Shown here piece by piece: positions 20,323-28,528 of a DNA stretch of 64,000 nt (position 1 is its first letter; the number at the start of each line of letters is the position of its first letter). Source of the stretch: Kribbella pratensis (GTDB lineage Bacteria > Actinomycetota > Actinomycetes > Propionibacteriales > Kribbellaceae). The stretch is taken from positions 1,116,001 to 1,180,000 of the forward strand of contig NZ_SODP01000003.1 of NCBI RefSeq assembly GCF_004365355.1, read 5' to 3'. The notes under the pieces were generated by a model. The model was not told where the DNA came from. It saw only the letters and a program-made list of their open reading frames with translations, and did not search any database. The position numbers were made by a program, and so were the translations under genes.

Positions 20323-21066
20323 ATGAGCGATAGGGTCGCGCTGGTGACGGGCGCGTCGCGTGGCATCGGCCGGGCGATCGCGGAGCGGTTGGCCGCCGCG
20401 GGGGTCTCCGTGGCGGTGCACTACAACCAGGACAAGGCTGGGGCCGAGGAGACGCTCGAGCGGATCGGCGGTCGTGGGTTCGTGATCGGGGCCGAGCTCG
20501 GTGTGCCGGGTGATACCGGCGCGGTGGTCAGGCAGTTGACTGCGGCACTGGATGGCCGACGGCTGGAGGTGTTGGTGAACAACGCCGCGGCGCCGCCGGC
20601 CGGTCCGATCGGAACGGACTCGGAGGAGGCGTTCGACCGGTTGATGGCGGTGAACGTACGGGCGCCGTACTTCCTGATCCAGCGCCTGCTGCCGGTGCTC
20701 GCCGACGGCGGCCGGATCATTTCGGTCTCGTCGGTCGCGACCCGGATGGCCAACCCGGCGCAGACCTCGTTCGCGATGACCAAGGGCGCGGTCGAGACGA
20801 TGACGCGCACGCTGGCACAGGAGCTCGGCCGGCGAAGCATCACGGTGAATGCGGTGGCGCCCGGCGCGACACGGACCGAGGCGAACGGCGCGATCTTCGA
20901 GACTCCGGGGCTGTCCGAGTTGGTCGTCGGTCACACCGCACTCGGCCGGCTGGGTACGGGGGAGGATGTCGCCGAGGTGGTCGCGTTCCTTGCCTCACCC
21001 CAGGCTCGGTGGATCACGGGGCAGGTCGTGGACGCCTCCGGCGGTCTACACCTCGGCGTCGGCTGA
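20323..21066 (+). CDS. SDR-family oxidoreductase-like protein with Phe at the catalytic Tyr
   Basis: The 247-residue protein is a classical-length SDR: TGASRGIG cofactor loop (9-16), NNAA (86-89), catalytic-type Ser136/137 in ISVSS and a C-terminal GQVVDASGG. The usual YxxxK reads FAMTK: Phe150 in place of the catalytic Tyr, Lys154 kept. Reductase activity may therefore be lost or altered. I use the ATG at 20323 because the -10 at 20307-20312 would make an earlier ATG (20308) untranscribed. It is divergent from, and likely controlled by, the TetR gene. It overlaps the convergent NagB-like gene by 21 bases. Confidence 0.9.
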   Translation: MSDRVALVTGASRGIGRAIAERLAAAGVSVAVHYNQDKAGAEETLERIGGRGFVIGAELGVPGDTGAVVRQLTAALDGRRLEVLVNNAAAPPAGPIGTDSEEAFDRLMAVNVRAPYFLIQRLLPVLADGGRIISVSSVATRMANPAQTSFAMTKGAVETMTRTLAQELGRRSITVNAVAPGATRTEANGAIFETPGLSELVVGHTALGRLGTGEDVAEVVAFLASPQARWITGQVVDASGGLHLGVG

Positions 21067-21798
21067 TCCGGTGTCAGATGATTCCGTGTCCAGGAAGAGT
21101 TGTACGTCGGCGTGCGTGCGTAGCGCCGTGCCGGGATAGTCGGGGCTGATCGGTTGCGTGAGGGAGTCGCGGACGGCCTGTCGCTTGACTGAGCCGGGGA
21201 CCGATCCGATCAGCGCATGCGCGTTGAGCAGGCGGGGGATCGTCACCGTGACGGCGTGGGTGGGTACGTCGTCCATCGCGGCGAAATTGCCTTCGTCGAC
21301 CTGTTGGCGGCGGCTGGTTTCGTCCAGCGCGACGACCTTCACGGCGCGTGGGTCGTCGAAGTCGGCGGGCGGGTCGTTGAAGGCGAGGTGGCCGTTGACA
21401 CCGAGGCCGAACAGGACGAGGTCGAACGGCTCGTCGCCCATCAGTTCCGCGTAGCTGTCCGGGCCTGCTTCGGGCGCCAGCGGGTGGAATGTTGCCTGAG
21501 GCACCTGATCGAGGAAGTTGCGGTGCAGCCAGTTCCGGAACGACTGCGGGGCGTCCGGCGACAGGTCGACGTACTCGTCCATGTGGAAGCACTCGACGCG
21601 GCTCCAGTCGAGGTCCGGCTCCACGGCGAGCGCGGCCAAGGTCGCGGCCTGGCTCGGTGCGGCGGCGAGCATGATCCGCGCACGTCCGGTGGTCGCGATC
21701 GCCTTGCGGATCTGCTCGGCGGCGGCGCCGGCCGCGGCCCGGCCGAGCTCCTCGCGCGACGGGTACGTGCTGGTCCGGGGGGCGTGCTCGACTGTCAT
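21046..21798 (-). CDS. Glucosamine-6-phosphate deaminase (NagB) family protein
   Basis: The 250-residue protein matches NagB: FHMDEYVDL (Asp74) and GLGVNGHLAFNDP (His137). NagB turns glucosamine-6-phosphate into fructose-6-phosphate and ammonia. The family's usual FNEP is FNDP here, and Asn is found where E. coli has Asp141, as in Gram-positive NagB proteins. ATG at 21798 with AAAGGGG ahead. It is not next to other amino-sugar genes, although a GH18 chitinase lies 5 kb away. A sugar-phosphate isomerase with another substrate remains possible. Confidence 0.82.
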   Translation of the reverse strand: MTVEHAPRTSTYPSREELGRAAAGAAAEQIRKAIATTGRARIMLAAAPSQAATLAALAVEPDLDWSRVECFHMDEYVDLSPDAPQSFRNWLHRNFLDQVPQATFHPLAPEAGPDSYAELMGDEPFDLVLFGLGVNGHLAFNDPPADFDDPRAVKVVALDETSRRQQVDEGNFAAMDDVPTHAVTVTIPRLLNAHALIGSVPGSVKRQAVRDSLTQPISPDYPGTALRTHADVQLFLDTESSDTGSADAEV

Positions 21799-21910
21799 CC
21801 AAAACCCCTTTCTATTGGTGGCAAATGCTCGCACAACGGGGTTTTCCCCCGGTCTGTACGGTGGGTGGCTCCAGTGTGTGGGGCATGTCCGCGGACCTAG
21901 CGTCGCACCC

Positions 21911-22588
21911 ATGATGACGACGACGAATCAGGTGATGATGACCGCGCTGCAGGCGACGCAGGAGCCGACCGGCGGAGTGGCCGGGTGGGCGACCGATCTG
22001 ATGGAGCGGATGGGTCCGGCGGGTGCGGGGCTGGCGGTCGCGCTGGAGAATCTGTTCCCGCCGTTGCCGAGCGAGGTGATCCTGCCGCTGGCCGGCTTCG
22101 CGGCGGCCCGGGGTGATCTCGGCCTGATCAGCGCGATCGTGTTCACCACGCTGGGGTCGGTCGTCGGCGCGCTCGCGTTGTACGGCGTGGGCGCGGTGCT
22201 CGGCCGCGATCGCACTCGCGCGATGGCCGGGAAGCTGCCATTGGTGAAGGTGGCCGATATTGACAAGGCCGAGGAGTGGTTCCTGCGACACGGTGCCAAG
22301 GCGGTGCTGATCGGGCGGCTGGTCCCGGTCGTGCGGAGCCTGATCTCGGTGCCGGCCGGGGTCGAGCGGATGCGGGTTGCGCTGTTCGTGCCGCTGACCG
22401 CAGCCGGGAGCCTGGTGTGGAACTCGCTGCTGATCCTGGCCGGTTACCAGCTCGGTGAGCGGTGGCATCTGGTCGAGTCGTCGGTCGGGGTGTTCCAGAA
22501 GCTGGTGATCGCCGGTGCGGTCGCCACCGTGGCGTGGTTCGTGGTCGTGAAGCTGCGCGGGCGTTCAGATCCTGAGAAAGTCAAGTAG
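21911..22588 (+). CDS. DedA-family membrane protein
   Basis: About 225 residues with the DedA signature: an amphipathic entry ENLFPPLPSEVILPLAGFAAARG, then FTTLGSVVGALALYGVG, and a conserved GRLVPVVRSLISVPAG helix. DedA proteins are inner-membrane flippases for lipid carriers such as undecaprenyl phosphate or for phospholipids. The start is uncertain among ATG codons at 21911, 21914 and 21938; none has a clear ribosome site. It is encoded alone, divergent from the NagB-like gene. Confidence 0.9.
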   Translation: MMTTTNQVMMTALQATQEPTGGVAGWATDLMERMGPAGAGLAVALENLFPPLPSEVILPLAGFAAARGDLGLISAIVFTTLGSVVGALALYGVGAVLGRDRTRAMAGKLPLVKVADIDKAEEWFLRHGAKAVLIGRLVPVVRSLISVPAGVERMRVALFVPLTAAGSLVWNSLLILAGYQLGERWHLVESSVGVFQKLVIAGAVATVAWFVVVKLRGRSDPEKVK

Positions 22589-22647
22589 CGCGCTCGACTT
22601 TGACTACGCTCGAGGTATCACTGCCGATGCCTCAGGAGTTGGGTCAG

Positions 22648-23271
22648 ATGCCCTCAGTCGCGTTCGAATCGCAGGTCGCGCCCCAGGCCGTGTCACAGGA
22701 TGGGCCGGTCTGGCCCCAGTCCGTGGTCACGGTGGTCGGCAATCCACGCGCGGGTTCGCGGACGGCGGCCGCCGCGGCGTCGGTCGCGGAGTTGCTGGCC
22801 TCCGAGCTCGGTGCGCCGTACCGGATCGACGAGCTGATCGACCTGGTGACGTTCGCGCCGGCGATCTTCGAAGGTGACCGCGCCAAGGAGCATCCGGCGT
22901 TGGAGAACGCCATCGACCTGGTGTCGTCGGCCTCGGTGATCGTGATCGCGACCCCGGTCTACAAAGGCAGCTACACCGGCCTGCTGAAGAGCTTCCTCGA
23001 CGTACTGCGGCCCGGGGCGCTGGCCGGCGCGGTCGTCGTACCGGTCACCGTCTCGGCGGCCCCGAGCCACAAGTTGCTCGCCGACCATCATCTCCGCCCG
23101 GTCCTCGCGGAGCTCGGTGCCAGCGTCCCGGTCCCCGGCGTGATCCTCGAGGAGCGTGACCTGGAAGACCTCCAGGTCGTCCTCTCCGCTTGGATCCGCG
23201 CCAACGCCGGCATCATCCAGGCCACCACGATCGCCCTCCAGCCGGTCGCGGAGCCTACGCCGGCCCGATAG
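22648..23271 (+). CDS. NADPH-dependent FMN reductase (SsuE/MsuE-like)
   Basis: About 207 residues. After a variable N-terminus comes the flavodoxin-like fold: VVTVVGNPRAGSRT (phosphate loop), then VIVIATPVYKGSYTGLLKSFLDVL, the pattern of NADPH-dependent FMN reductases such as SsuE. These supply FMNH2 to partner monooxygenases. The ATG at 22648 has AGGAG nine bases ahead; in-frame TTG 22600 and ATG 22627 are alternatives. No sulfonate monooxygenase is nearby, so the partner is unknown. Confidence 0.88.
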   Translation: MPSVAFESQVAPQAVSQDGPVWPQSVVTVVGNPRAGSRTAAAAASVAELLASELGAPYRIDELIDLVTFAPAIFEGDRAKEHPALENAIDLVSSASVIVIATPVYKGSYTGLLKSFLDVLRPGALAGAVVVPVTVSAAPSHKLLADHHLRPVLAELGASVPVPGVILEERDLEDLQVVLSAWIRANAGIIQATTIALQPVAEPTPAR

Positions 23272-23282
23272 CTCCGGCGTAG
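23255..23282. terminator. Bidirectional hairpin between convergent genes
   Basis: CTACGCCGG (23255-23263) and CCGGCGTAG (23274-23282) form a nine-bp stem with a ten-base loop. It spans the last codons of the FMN reductase gene and the short gap before the FtsX-like gene on the other strand. It probably ends transcription from both sides. Confidence 0.5.
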
Positions 23283-23286
23283 CTTC

Positions 23287-25752
23287 TTAGTCGTTGTAGC
23301 TCGGTTGGGTGGGGGCGTGGCGCAGGGTCGTGGTTGCCGGGAGCAGCGTCGAGCCGAAGGTGAGGATGGTGGCGGCTGCGACGATGACTCCGTAGATCCA
23401 CAGCGGTCCGGTGGGCAGCGCACTGGTCGAGACCTTCGCGGAGTACGGGAGCAGGCAGGCGAGGGCTACCGCGGTGCCCAGCGTGACTCCGGCGAGGGTG
23501 ACCAGAGTGCTCTCGGTCCACAACATCCGCAGGATCTGCAGTCGGGTCGATCCGGTCAACCTTTGCAGGGCGAACTCCCGGCGCCGGCGCAGGGTCGACG
23601 ACACCAGCGTGTTGACGACCGAGACCGCGGTGTACGCGATGAGCATTCCGACGAGCATGTAGTTGACCCACGCCTGCGTCTGCAGATCTTCGGCGTTGGC
23701 GGCGACCAACGTACTGCGGTCTGCGACCTGGACGGTCGGATGCGCAGCTGCCAGCTTGGCCAGCCCCGGTCGTACGTCGGCACCCGGTGCGGCGCGCACG
23801 AGGATCTGCTTGGTCAGACCGTCCGTGGTGTGAGCGGCGACCAACGACGCGGGCATGATGATCGTCTCGTACCCACGCTCCGCCGCGAACGTCGCGACCA
23901 CCCGCAGCTTCACCGGGGTCCCGTCGCCCAACGTCATCGTGATCTCGGACCCCACTCCGCGGCCGGTCTTCGTGGCCATGTAGTCCGGGATCGCGACAGT
24001 CGAACCAGTAAGCCCGGCGAGCGATCCGTTCGTGAGCCGGACCGGGGCCGTACCGTCCGCGCCCTGGGCGTCCACGCCGATCACCGGCGCACCGTCCTCG
24101 TCGAACGGCGCCTTGCGCGGGTCGTCGACCGCACCGATGCTCCGGACGTACGCCGACGCGCTCGCAACGCCCGGCATTGCGCGGACCTGCTGGAGCAGTG
24201 CCTGCGACAGGCCGGCGTCCGAGACCAGTACCGCGTCTGCGCGCAGATCCCGCGTGAAGGCCTCGGAGGACGCGTGGACCTGTGTGGTCTGCATATACAG
24301 GTTGGCGGTCGAGATGCCGACGGCAAGCATCACTGGCATCACCGCGGCGGACATCGCGACCGATCGCGCGGAGAGATTACGGATCGCGAGACGACCGTTG
24401 ACCCGGGTCAGTGCCTGCACCGGCCACCGCCAGAACGCCAGCACGGCCTTTGTCCAGAAGGGGCCGAGTAAAGCGACACCGATTGCCCAGCAGAGGATCG
24501 ACGGACCGGCAGTCGAAGCAGCGAGCGGTCCGGTCATCACCGTGGCGGTGACGATCAGCAGCGCGAGTCCACCGCCGAGGAACAGCAGACCGAAGAGCAG
24601 CCGCATCCAGCTGAACCACTTCCGCTGGAGCGAGGCCTCGACCAGCGCCTCGATCGGGCGGATCTTCGCGGACTTCCGGGCCGCGATCAGTCCCGCTCCG
24701 ATCGCTGCGAGGACGGCGGCACCGGCGCCGGCCGCGAAGGGGATCCAGCCTTGTGAGAACTCGATCACCGAGGACGCGACGCCGTGGGTGCTGAGCTGGT
24801 CGAAGAGGAATCGTCCCAGGAAGGTGCCTGGGATGACGCCTACCGCTACCGCCGGCAGCGAGACCATGAGCGCTTCGCCGAGGATCATCCGGCGGACCTG
24901 CCCAGGCGTCGTACCGATGCCGCGGAGGAGCGCGAACTCGCGCTCGCGGTGCTGGGCGGCCAGGGCCAGGGTCGACGCGACGACGAACATCATCGTCATG
25001 GTTGCGATGCCGCCGAACGAGCCGGCGACCGCGATGAGAGCTGTTTTGTGGGACTCGGCGTCGGGGTGTTCGGCCAGGCCGCGGTCGACACCTCCGCGGA
25101 CCGTGAGGTTCCTGTCGATCGCCTTCAGACGGTCCTTCACGTCGTCGAGGTTGGTGCCCGGGGCAATCAGTACGCCGACGTCGGCGAAGCGCTCCGGGTT
25201 ACGGACCAGCTGGGCTGCGTCGTGGTCGGAGAAGAACGCGTTGCCGGCCGCCGTGGGGGCGATTCCGCTGACGGTGAAGGTCTTCGGGTCGCCGTTGATG
25301 ATGAGGGTGAGGTGATCGCCTGGCTGGCCCGACGAAACGACGACCTGACCGGAACGTGGTGCGTGCCCGGTGCTGAGGTGGTAGGGAGCCAAGGAGGCGC
25401 TGGACCAGTTGTGGCCTTCGGCAACCGATGGACCGACGGTGGGGAAGGTGTAGTCGCCGATGGCGGAGGAGACGCCTTCTGTGGAACGGATTTTCGCCAG
25501 TGCGTCCACCGGGACGCCGACGCGTTCCGGCAGGGGAGTGGCGTCTTCCTCGCCGGGGCGGAGGTGGGATTGTTTGCCGGTGACAACCAGTGCGGTGCCG
25601 GCCAGGCGCTGGGGTTCGACGTTGGAGCGGACGCCGGTTTCCAGCAGGCCGCCGCAGGCCATCACGATCGCCGTACCGAAGACGACCGCGACGAAGGTGG
25701 CGATGAATCCGCTCTTGCGGTGCCGCAAGGTGCGGATGGCTTGGCGCATCAT
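23287..25752 (-). CDS. ABC transporter permease, MacB/FtsX family
   Basis: The 821-residue permease has the long actinobacterial layout: an N-terminal membrane helix (GFIATFVAVVFGTAIVMACGG), a large extracellular domain, a first FtsX module (about 250-370), central helices, a second extracellular domain and a C-terminal FtsX module (about 690-800). Such proteins couple ATP use to export of lipoproteins, peptides or antimicrobials, or to envelope remodelling. It overlaps the ATPase stop by four bases (ATGA), so the two form one transporter. The substrate is unknown. Confidence 0.93.
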   Translation of the reverse strand: MMRQAIRTLRHRKSGFIATFVAVVFGTAIVMACGGLLETGVRSNVEPQRLAGTALVVTGKQSHLRPGEEDATPLPERVGVPVDALAKIRSTEGVSSAIGDYTFPTVGPSVAEGHNWSSASLAPYHLSTGHAPRSGQVVVSSGQPGDHLTLIINGDPKTFTVSGIAPTAAGNAFFSDHDAAQLVRNPERFADVGVLIAPGTNLDDVKDRLKAIDRNLTVRGGVDRGLAEHPDAESHKTALIAVAGSFGGIATMTMMFVVASTLALAAQHREREFALLRGIGTTPGQVRRMILGEALMVSLPAVAVGVIPGTFLGRFLFDQLSTHGVASSVIEFSQGWIPFAAGAGAAVLAAIGAGLIAARKSAKIRPIEALVEASLQRKWFSWMRLLFGLLFLGGGLALLIVTATVMTGPLAASTAGPSILCWAIGVALLGPFWTKAVLAFWRWPVQALTRVNGRLAIRNLSARSVAMSAAVMPVMLAVGISTANLYMQTTQVHASSEAFTRDLRADAVLVSDAGLSQALLQQVRAMPGVASASAYVRSIGAVDDPRKAPFDEDGAPVIGVDAQGADGTAPVRLTNGSLAGLTGSTVAIPDYMATKTGRGVGSEITMTLGDGTPVKLRVVATFAAERGYETIIMPASLVAAHTTDGLTKQILVRAAPGADVRPGLAKLAAAHPTVQVADRSTLVAANAEDLQTQAWVNYMLVGMLIAYTAVSVVNTLVSSTLRRRREFALQRLTGSTRLQILRMLWTESTLVTLAGVTLGTAVALACLLPYSAKVSTSALPTGPLWIYGVIVAAATILTFGSTLLPATTTLRHAPTQPSYND

Positions 25753-26534
25753 CCTGCCACCACCTGCAGGTTGGACCGTGCGCCGAGGTGGGTCATCCGG
25801 TCGGCAACCTGCTCGGCCGTCGGTGCGGTCAGGCTGCCGGCGAGGACGCCGTCGGCCAGGAAGACGACCTGATCGGCGTACGACGCCGCGACCGGGTCGT
25901 GGGTGACCATCACGACCGTCTGTCCCTGCGTGCGAACGGGCTCGCGAAGCAGCTCGAGTACGTCGGCCGCGGTCTGCGTGTCCAGTGCGCCGGTCGGCTC
26001 GTCGGCGAAGATGACCGCCGGACGGGCGACGAGTGCGCGGGCGATCGCCACGCGCTGCTGCTGACCGCCGGATAGCTCACCCGGGCGACTCCTCTGCTTG
26101 TCAGACAAGCCGACGCGCTCCAGGACCTGGCGGACCGCGGCCTTGTTCACGCGCCGGCCGTCGAGCTCCTGCGGCAGGCAGACGTTCTGCCGGACGGTCA
26201 GTGCGGGCAGCAGATTGAAGGACTGGAACACGAATCCGATCCGCTCGCGGCGGAGCTCGGTCAGCTTGCGCTCGCTCAGCCCGGCCAGCGGCAGGCCGTC
26301 GATCAGCACCGTGCCCGACGTCGGCCGGTCGAGCCCGGCCGCACAGTGCAGGAACGTGCTCTTGCCCGAACCCGACGGACCCATCACCGCGGTGAAGGTG
26401 CCGGGGGCGAATTTCATCGAGATCCCGTTGAGGGCGGTGACGGTGTTCCCGCCACGGCCGTAGACCCGTCGTACGTCCTGCAGGACGACCGAGTATCCGG
26501 TCCCGTCGACTGCTTCCTGCTTCGGCTTTCTCAT
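25749..26534 (-). CDS. ABC transporter ATP-binding protein, MacB/LolD type
   Basis: About 261 residues with Walker A GPSGSGKST, Q-loop FVFQSFNLLP, signature LSGGQQQR, Walker B VIFADEPTGALD and an H-loop THD. It powers the downstream FtsX-type permease. I prefer the ATG at 26534: a TAGCGT box (minus strand) ends seven bases before it, implying a leaderless mRNA, and no ribosome site serves the ATG at 26555. Confidence 0.93.
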   Translation of the reverse strand: MRKPKQEAVDGTGYSVVLQDVRRVYGRGGNTVTALNGISMKFAPGTFTAVMGPSGSGKSTFLHCAAGLDRPTSGTVLIDGLPLAGLSERKLTELRRERIGFVFQSFNLLPALTVRQNVCLPQELDGRRVNKAAVRQVLERVGLSDKQRSRPGELSGGQQQRVAIARALVARPAVIFADEPTGALDTQTAADVLELLREPVRTQGQTVVMVTHDPVAASYADQVVFLADGVLAGSLTAPTAEQVADRMTHLGARSNLQVVAG

Positions 26535-26618
26535 GCCGTCGACGCTACGGAGCATCGGCGTACCGCCCCATGGTGCTGGACCACCGGACGGGGTGGGTGA
26601 AACTCCACCCCGTACGAG

Positions 26619-26650
26619 CGCCTTATGAGCCCCTTATGAGCCCTTTATGA
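26619..26650. repeat. Tandem CTTATGAG repeats after tetR
   Basis: Three consecutive units of about 11 bases around CCTTATGAG (the last reads CCTTTATGAA) lie between the TetR stop and the ABC ATPase promoter. The final unit includes the TetR stop codon. Their role is unknown; they could be sites for a protein acting on the ABC promoter. Confidence 0.4.
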
Positions 26651-27241
26651 ACGCAGCAGCGCGCGCAGTCCGGCCTTGTAGGTCGCCGGAGTGATGTCGC
26701 CGATCAGCAGCCGCTGCAGGACGAAGCCAGGGATCATGCTGAACATGACCTGCGCGACGTGCTCGGGATCGACGTCCGGGTCGAGGGTGCCGTCGGCCTG
26801 CGCGCGGCGGGCGATCACCAGGAAATGGTTGCGGAGCTTGCAGTACTTGCCCTTCGCGATCTGGCGGATGTCCTCGTTCCGAAGGGCCTCGGCCCAGGCC
26901 TGGACGGCGATCCGGGTGACATCGCCGGCGGGCGCACCCGCGACCCGGACCACTTGGTCGACGGTGGCTTCCAGTGCGGCCAGCGGAGTGAGCGGCTCGT
27001 CGGAGGCGAGCAGGTTCTCGAAGAGCTCGTCGACCGTGCTGAGCGCGTCCTCGGCGATCGCCGCGACGATCTCTTCCTTACTCTTGAAGTAGCCGTACAC
27101 GGCGCCCGCGGACAGCTCGGACTCGCGGATCACGTCGGCCATCGTCGTCTTGTGGAAACCCTGCGCGTTCATGCAGACGCGCGCCGCCGCGACGATCTGC
27201 TCGCGGCGAGCCAGGCGGTGTTCCTCGGTGACCTTCGGCAC
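26645..27241 (-). CDS. TetR-family transcriptional regulator
   Basis: The 198-residue protein has a TetR HTH (QGFHKTTMADVIRESELSAGAVYGYFKSKEEIV, cut) and a C-terminal ligand domain. I use the GTG at 27241: on the minus strand TTGTCA and TTATGT are spaced 16 bases and the GTG follows seven bases after the latter, so the mRNA is probably leaderless. The gene is divergent from a membrane-protein gene, with two copies of one operator in the gap, so it likely represses that gene and itself. Confidence 0.92.
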   Translation of the reverse strand: MPKVTEEHRLARREQIVAAARVCMNAQGFHKTTMADVIRESELSAGAVYGYFKSKEEIVAAIAEDALSTVDELFENLLASDEPLTPLAALEATVDQVVRVAGAPAGDVTRIAVQAWAEALRNEDIRQIAKGKYCKLRNHFLVIARRAQADGTLDPDVDPEHVAQVMFSMIPGFVLQRLLIGDITPATYKAGLRALLRS

Positions 27242-27257
27242 GCTCGCAACATAAAAC

Positions 27258-27315
27258 GAATGTCCGTTCTTGACAAGTCGCCGAGCCCTGAGGAGTCTAT
27301 AAAGAACGGACATTC
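27258..27315. promoter_or_regulatory. Paired TetR operators in divergent promoter region
   Basis: GAATGTCCGTTC (27258-27269) and its reverse complement GAACGGACATTC (27304-27315) lie 46 bases apart. Each is itself an imperfect palindrome (GAAyG, two bases, CrTTC), and the matching flanks extend to 15 bases (CGAATGTCCGTTCTT). The left copy overlaps the tetR promoter; the right copy lies 29 bases before the membrane-protein ATG, at its likely promoter. Confidence 0.75.
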
Positions 27316-27343
27316 GGTTTTCTTCGTCGAAGGAGTTCCCGCC

Positions 27344-28339
27344 ATGACCACTGAGGCGCACGCGGCCGAACGTCGCCGGCCGCCCCTGATCGCCGTCATC
27401 GTGCTGTTGACCGCGGTCCTCACGGTGTTCCTGATCGCCTTCGCCTGGCCGTCCGCGCGCTCCGCGCCGCGGGACGTCCCGATCGCGGTGTCCGGTCCGA
27501 CACCGGCCGTCGAGCAGGTCAAGGGCCGGCTCGCCCAGGCGGTGCCGGGCGGCTTCGACATCACCGCCGTGCCGGACCGGCAGACGGCCGTGCAGCGGAT
27601 CGAGGACCGGGACGTGTACGGCGCGATCGTGCTGGACTCGGCACAACCCGAGGTGCTCACGGCGTCAGCGGGCGGACCGGTCGTGGCGCAACTCCTGACG
27701 CAATTGGCCGGTCAGCTGGATACGCGGGCAAAGGTCACCGATATCGTCCCGCTGCCGAAGGACGATCCGCGGGGCGCCGGCCTGGCCGCGGGTGCGCTGC
27801 CGCTCGTGCTCGGCGGGATCATCGCGGCCGCCGCTCTGACCCAGTTGGTGAAGCCCGGGGTGAAGCGGGTGATCGGCGCTCTCACGTTCGCGATCACCGG
27901 TGGGCTCGCGCTGGCCGCCGTACTGCAGTTCTGGCTCGGCTCGTTCGAGGGCAGCTACCTCGGCAACGCGGGCGTGATCGCCATGTCCATCGGTGCGATC
28001 AGCGTCACGCTGCTCGGACTCGAATGGCTGATCGGCACGGCGGGACTCGCGCTCGGCGGCGCGACGATGATGCTGCTCGGCAACCCGCTGTCCGGGATGA
28101 CGAGTGCACCGGAGATGCTGCCGAACGGCTGGAGCACGCTCGGGCAGTTGCTGCCGCCCGGAGCCGCGGGTACGGCGCTACGGTCGGTGAGCTTCTTCGA
28201 CGGCGCCGGGGCGGCCAGACCACTCGTCGTACTGGCCTGCTGGTTGGCCGGCGGATTGGCGCTGTGTGCGCTCGGATCGGTCCGCACGCGGGGACGCGCC
28301 GTGCCGGCTCGACACGAGGCCTCCACCGTCGCAGCCTGA
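27344..28339 (+). CDS. ABC-2-like membrane protein, YhgE/Pip-related
   Basis: The 331-residue protein has an N-terminal membrane helix (LIAVIVLLTAVLTVFLIAFAW), an extracellular domain of about 130 residues and five or so C-terminal helices. This is the layout of ABC-2-type and YhgE/Pip-like membrane proteins. AAGGAG lies eight bases before the ATG. No ATPase gene is adjacent. Repression by the divergent TetR suggests an inducible export or envelope-stress role; the substrate is unknown. Confidence 0.8.
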   Translation: MTTEAHAAERRRPPLIAVIVLLTAVLTVFLIAFAWPSARSAPRDVPIAVSGPTPAVEQVKGRLAQAVPGGFDITAVPDRQTAVQRIEDRDVYGAIVLDSAQPEVLTASAGGPVVAQLLTQLAGQLDTRAKVTDIVPLPKDDPRGAGLAAGALPLVLGGIIAAAALTQLVKPGVKRVIGALTFAITGGLALAAVLQFWLGSFEGSYLGNAGVIAMSIGAISVTLLGLEWLIGTAGLALGGATMMLLGNPLSGMTSAPEMLPNGWSTLGQLLPPGAAGTALRSVSFFDGAGAARPLVVLACWLAGGLALCALGSVRTRGRAVPARHEASTVAA

Positions 28340-28411
28340 CAAAGTGAAGGTATGACAGCGGGGTGACCGGATCGTTACAACCCGGTCACCCCGGTTCCGC
28401 CTTACTGCTGC

Positions 28412-28462
28412 GACAACGTTGTCTGTCAAGCATTGACTTCGGTTGCTCGAGGCTCCTACGGT
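28412..28462 (+). promoter_or_regulatory. Promoter and LacI-type operator of the CUT1 sugar operon
   Basis: GACAACGTTGTC (28412-28423) is a perfect 12-bp palindrome with the central CG of LacI-family sites. It lies just ahead of TTGACT (28433-28438) and TACGGT (28457-28462), an 18-base-spaced promoter. A related half-conserved TGACAACGATTGCC lies downstream at about 28501-28514. No LacI gene is adjacent, so the regulator must act from elsewhere. Confidence 0.6.
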
Positions 28463-28528
28463 CGCGGGAAGCCCGCAGGGTTTGGGCCGTGGTACCGGGA
28501 TGACAACGATTGCCCGAAGGTGGACCTG

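Noticed and set aside
21046-21798. Calling the NagB-like protein inactive because E. coli Asp141 is Asn
   Set aside because: Asn is usual at this place in Gram-positive NagB proteins, so the change alone does not indicate loss of activity.
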